DNA from: Alkaliphilus sp. NP8
Lineage (GTDB): Bacteria > Bacillota > Clostridia > Peptostreptococcales > Natronincolaceae
Direction of reading: 5' to 3'
Assembly (NCBI GenBank): GCA_015978205.1
Contig: JADWMM010000028.1
Location: forward strand, 1 to 64,000
Length of the DNA: 64,000 nt
Below, in pieces: positions 63,171-64,000 of this stretch. A program made the translations under genes and the position numbers. Positions within the stretch are counted from its first letter, which is position 1, and every line of letters begins with the position of its first letter. The notes under the pieces were generated by a model, which saw only the letters and a list, made by a program, of their open reading frames with translations, was not told the origin of the DNA and did no database searches.

Positions 63171-64000
63171 TTATTGTTCTGATAAGACAAAATCGATTTC
63201 CCTTTTTGCTATATCTACTCTACTAACTTTTATATTTACAATATCACCCATTCTATATTGCTTTTTAGTTCTTTCACCCATTAATATATGATTTTCACTA
63301 TCATAAATATAATAATCATCTACTAAAGAACTTAGTCTAACTAAACCTTCTATAGTATTATCTAACTCTACAAACATACCAAATGAAGTAACGCCTGAAA
63401 CAATACCTTCATAGACTTCTCCAATTCTTTCTGTCATATATTCAGACTTTTTCAAGTCTACAGTTTCTCTTTCTGCTTCATCTGCAACTCTTTCTCTATC
63501 TGAAGATTGTTCTGCAGTATTAGGTACTATGCTACTTAACTGTTGTAAACGCTTATTATTTAATTTGCCATTTATAGATTCTTTTATAATACGGTGTATC
63601 TGAAGATCTGGATATCTTCTAATTGGCGATGTGAAATGACAGTAGTATTGTGCAGCTAATCCAAAATGTCCTAAATTTTCACCAGCATACCTAGCCTTTT
63701 TAAGAGATCTTAACATTAAAGTATTTATTACTCTTTCTTCCTTAGTACCTGATATTTTCTCTAATAGCTCTTGTAGTGCTTTCGGATGAACTTCACTATT
63801 TAAACCTTTTAAGTGATATCCAAAATTATGAATAAACTTATTAAAGTCTTCAAGTTTTTCTAGACTAGGATCCTCGTGAACACGATATACAAAAGGTGTA
63901 TTTTGCCAATAAAAGTTTTCAGCTACAGTTTCATTACAAACTAACATAAACTCTTCTATAATTCGATTAGCAATACGTCTATCATATTTTTTGATATCTA
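63171..64000 (-). CDS. rnr: ribonuclease R, 3' part (5' end beyond the window)
   Basis: About 276 codons are visible. The catalytic RNB domain end is seen (ANRIIEEFMLVCNE, then FTSPIRRYPDLQIHR and NTAEQSSDRERVADEAERE), followed by a C-terminal S1 domain (GEVYEGIVSGVTSFGMFVELDNTIEGLV). The open frame continues to the right edge, so the ATG at 63947 is internal. RNase R degrades structured RNA and works with tmRNA in quality control, and its gene is often next to smpB-ssrA. Here the ECF/TudS pair separates them. Confidence 0.93.
   Translation of the reverse strand, partial: DIKKYDRRIANRIIEEFMLVCNETVAENFYWQNTPFVYRVHEDPSLEKLEDFNKFIHNFGYHLKGLNSEVHPKALQELLEKISGTKEERVINTLMLRSLKKARYAGENLGHFGLAAQYYCHFTSPIRRYPDLQIHRIIKESINGKLNNKRLQQLSSIVPNTAEQSSDRERVADEAERETVDLKKSEYMTERIGEVYEGIVSGVTSFGMFVELDNTIEGLVRLSSLVDDYYIYDSENHILMGERTKKQYRMGDIVNIKVSRVDIAKREIDFVLSEQ

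Overview
The window looks like a chromosomal piece of an anaerobic, spore-forming, low-GC Firmicute, probably a Clostridia or Tissierellia amino-acid fermenter. The reasons are the very AT-rich DNA, strong GGAGG-type ribosome binding sites, a SleB-type cortex hydrolase, indolepyruvate:ferredoxin oxidoreductase, the acetylated diaminopimelate pathway, lysine and cyclic-di-GMP riboswitches, and a probable selenoprotein. Almost every gene is on the minus strand.

Layout. 0-4 kb: a molybdenum-cofactor operon (moeA, a MoeA-PBP fusion, a MOSC protein), with a 6S RNA gene just upstream. 4-12 kb: FtsH, a nucleoid-associated protein, RluD, NAD kinase, a dicarboxylate-type symporter and small proteins. 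12-21 kb: lysine/diaminopimelate synthesis (asd-dapA-dapB-dapH-aminotransferase), and a separate lysC. Each unit sits behind its own lysine riboswitch with terminator, and a SleB hydrolase and a polysaccharide deacetylase lie between them. 21-27 kb: an FMN hydroxyacid dehydrogenase, an alkyladenine glycosylase, a CheY-like regulator behind a c-di-GMP-I riboswitch, and an exported flavoprotein reductase.

27.3-39 kb is an accessory, decaying region. It holds one IS4-type element with recognisable ends, two damaged IS110-type elements, a GNAT gene, several small membrane or lipoprotein genes, and at least five broken genes (an interrupted unknown gene, DUF3006, a LexA-like winged helix, DUF2500, a truncated GNAT), plus a nearly gene-free kilobase. 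39-48 kb is ordinary again: tRNA-Thr, a LiaF-like/PspC envelope-stress cluster, iorAB, a YjiH-type membrane protein, a TtcA-like thiolase and topoisomerase III.

48.4-54 kb is the most interesting part. A Tat-exported lipoprotein of the C-GCAxxG-C-C family has an in-frame UGA where the family has its first cysteine. The UGA is followed at the right distance by a hairpin with a GGUU loop, as expected for a bacterial SECIS, so this is very probably a selenoprotein. A neighbouring paralogue has lost exactly the Sec-containing segment by an in-frame deletion. Next to them lie two LysR regulators, two half-size YeeE/YedE transporters and a TusA-like protein, which suggests sulfur or selenium uptake.

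55-60 kb: an ABC importer operon of the tryptophan/tyrosine type is preceded by a 270-base leader with a consensus promoter, ten UAG triplets within 76 bases and an intrinsic terminator. The gene just upstream encodes a HutP-family RNA-binding antiterminator, so the two look like a regulator-target pair outside histidine utilisation. 60-64 kb: a chloramphenicol-acetyltransferase-like enzyme, then tmRNA, smpB, a TudS-like/ECF pair and the 3' part of RNase R.
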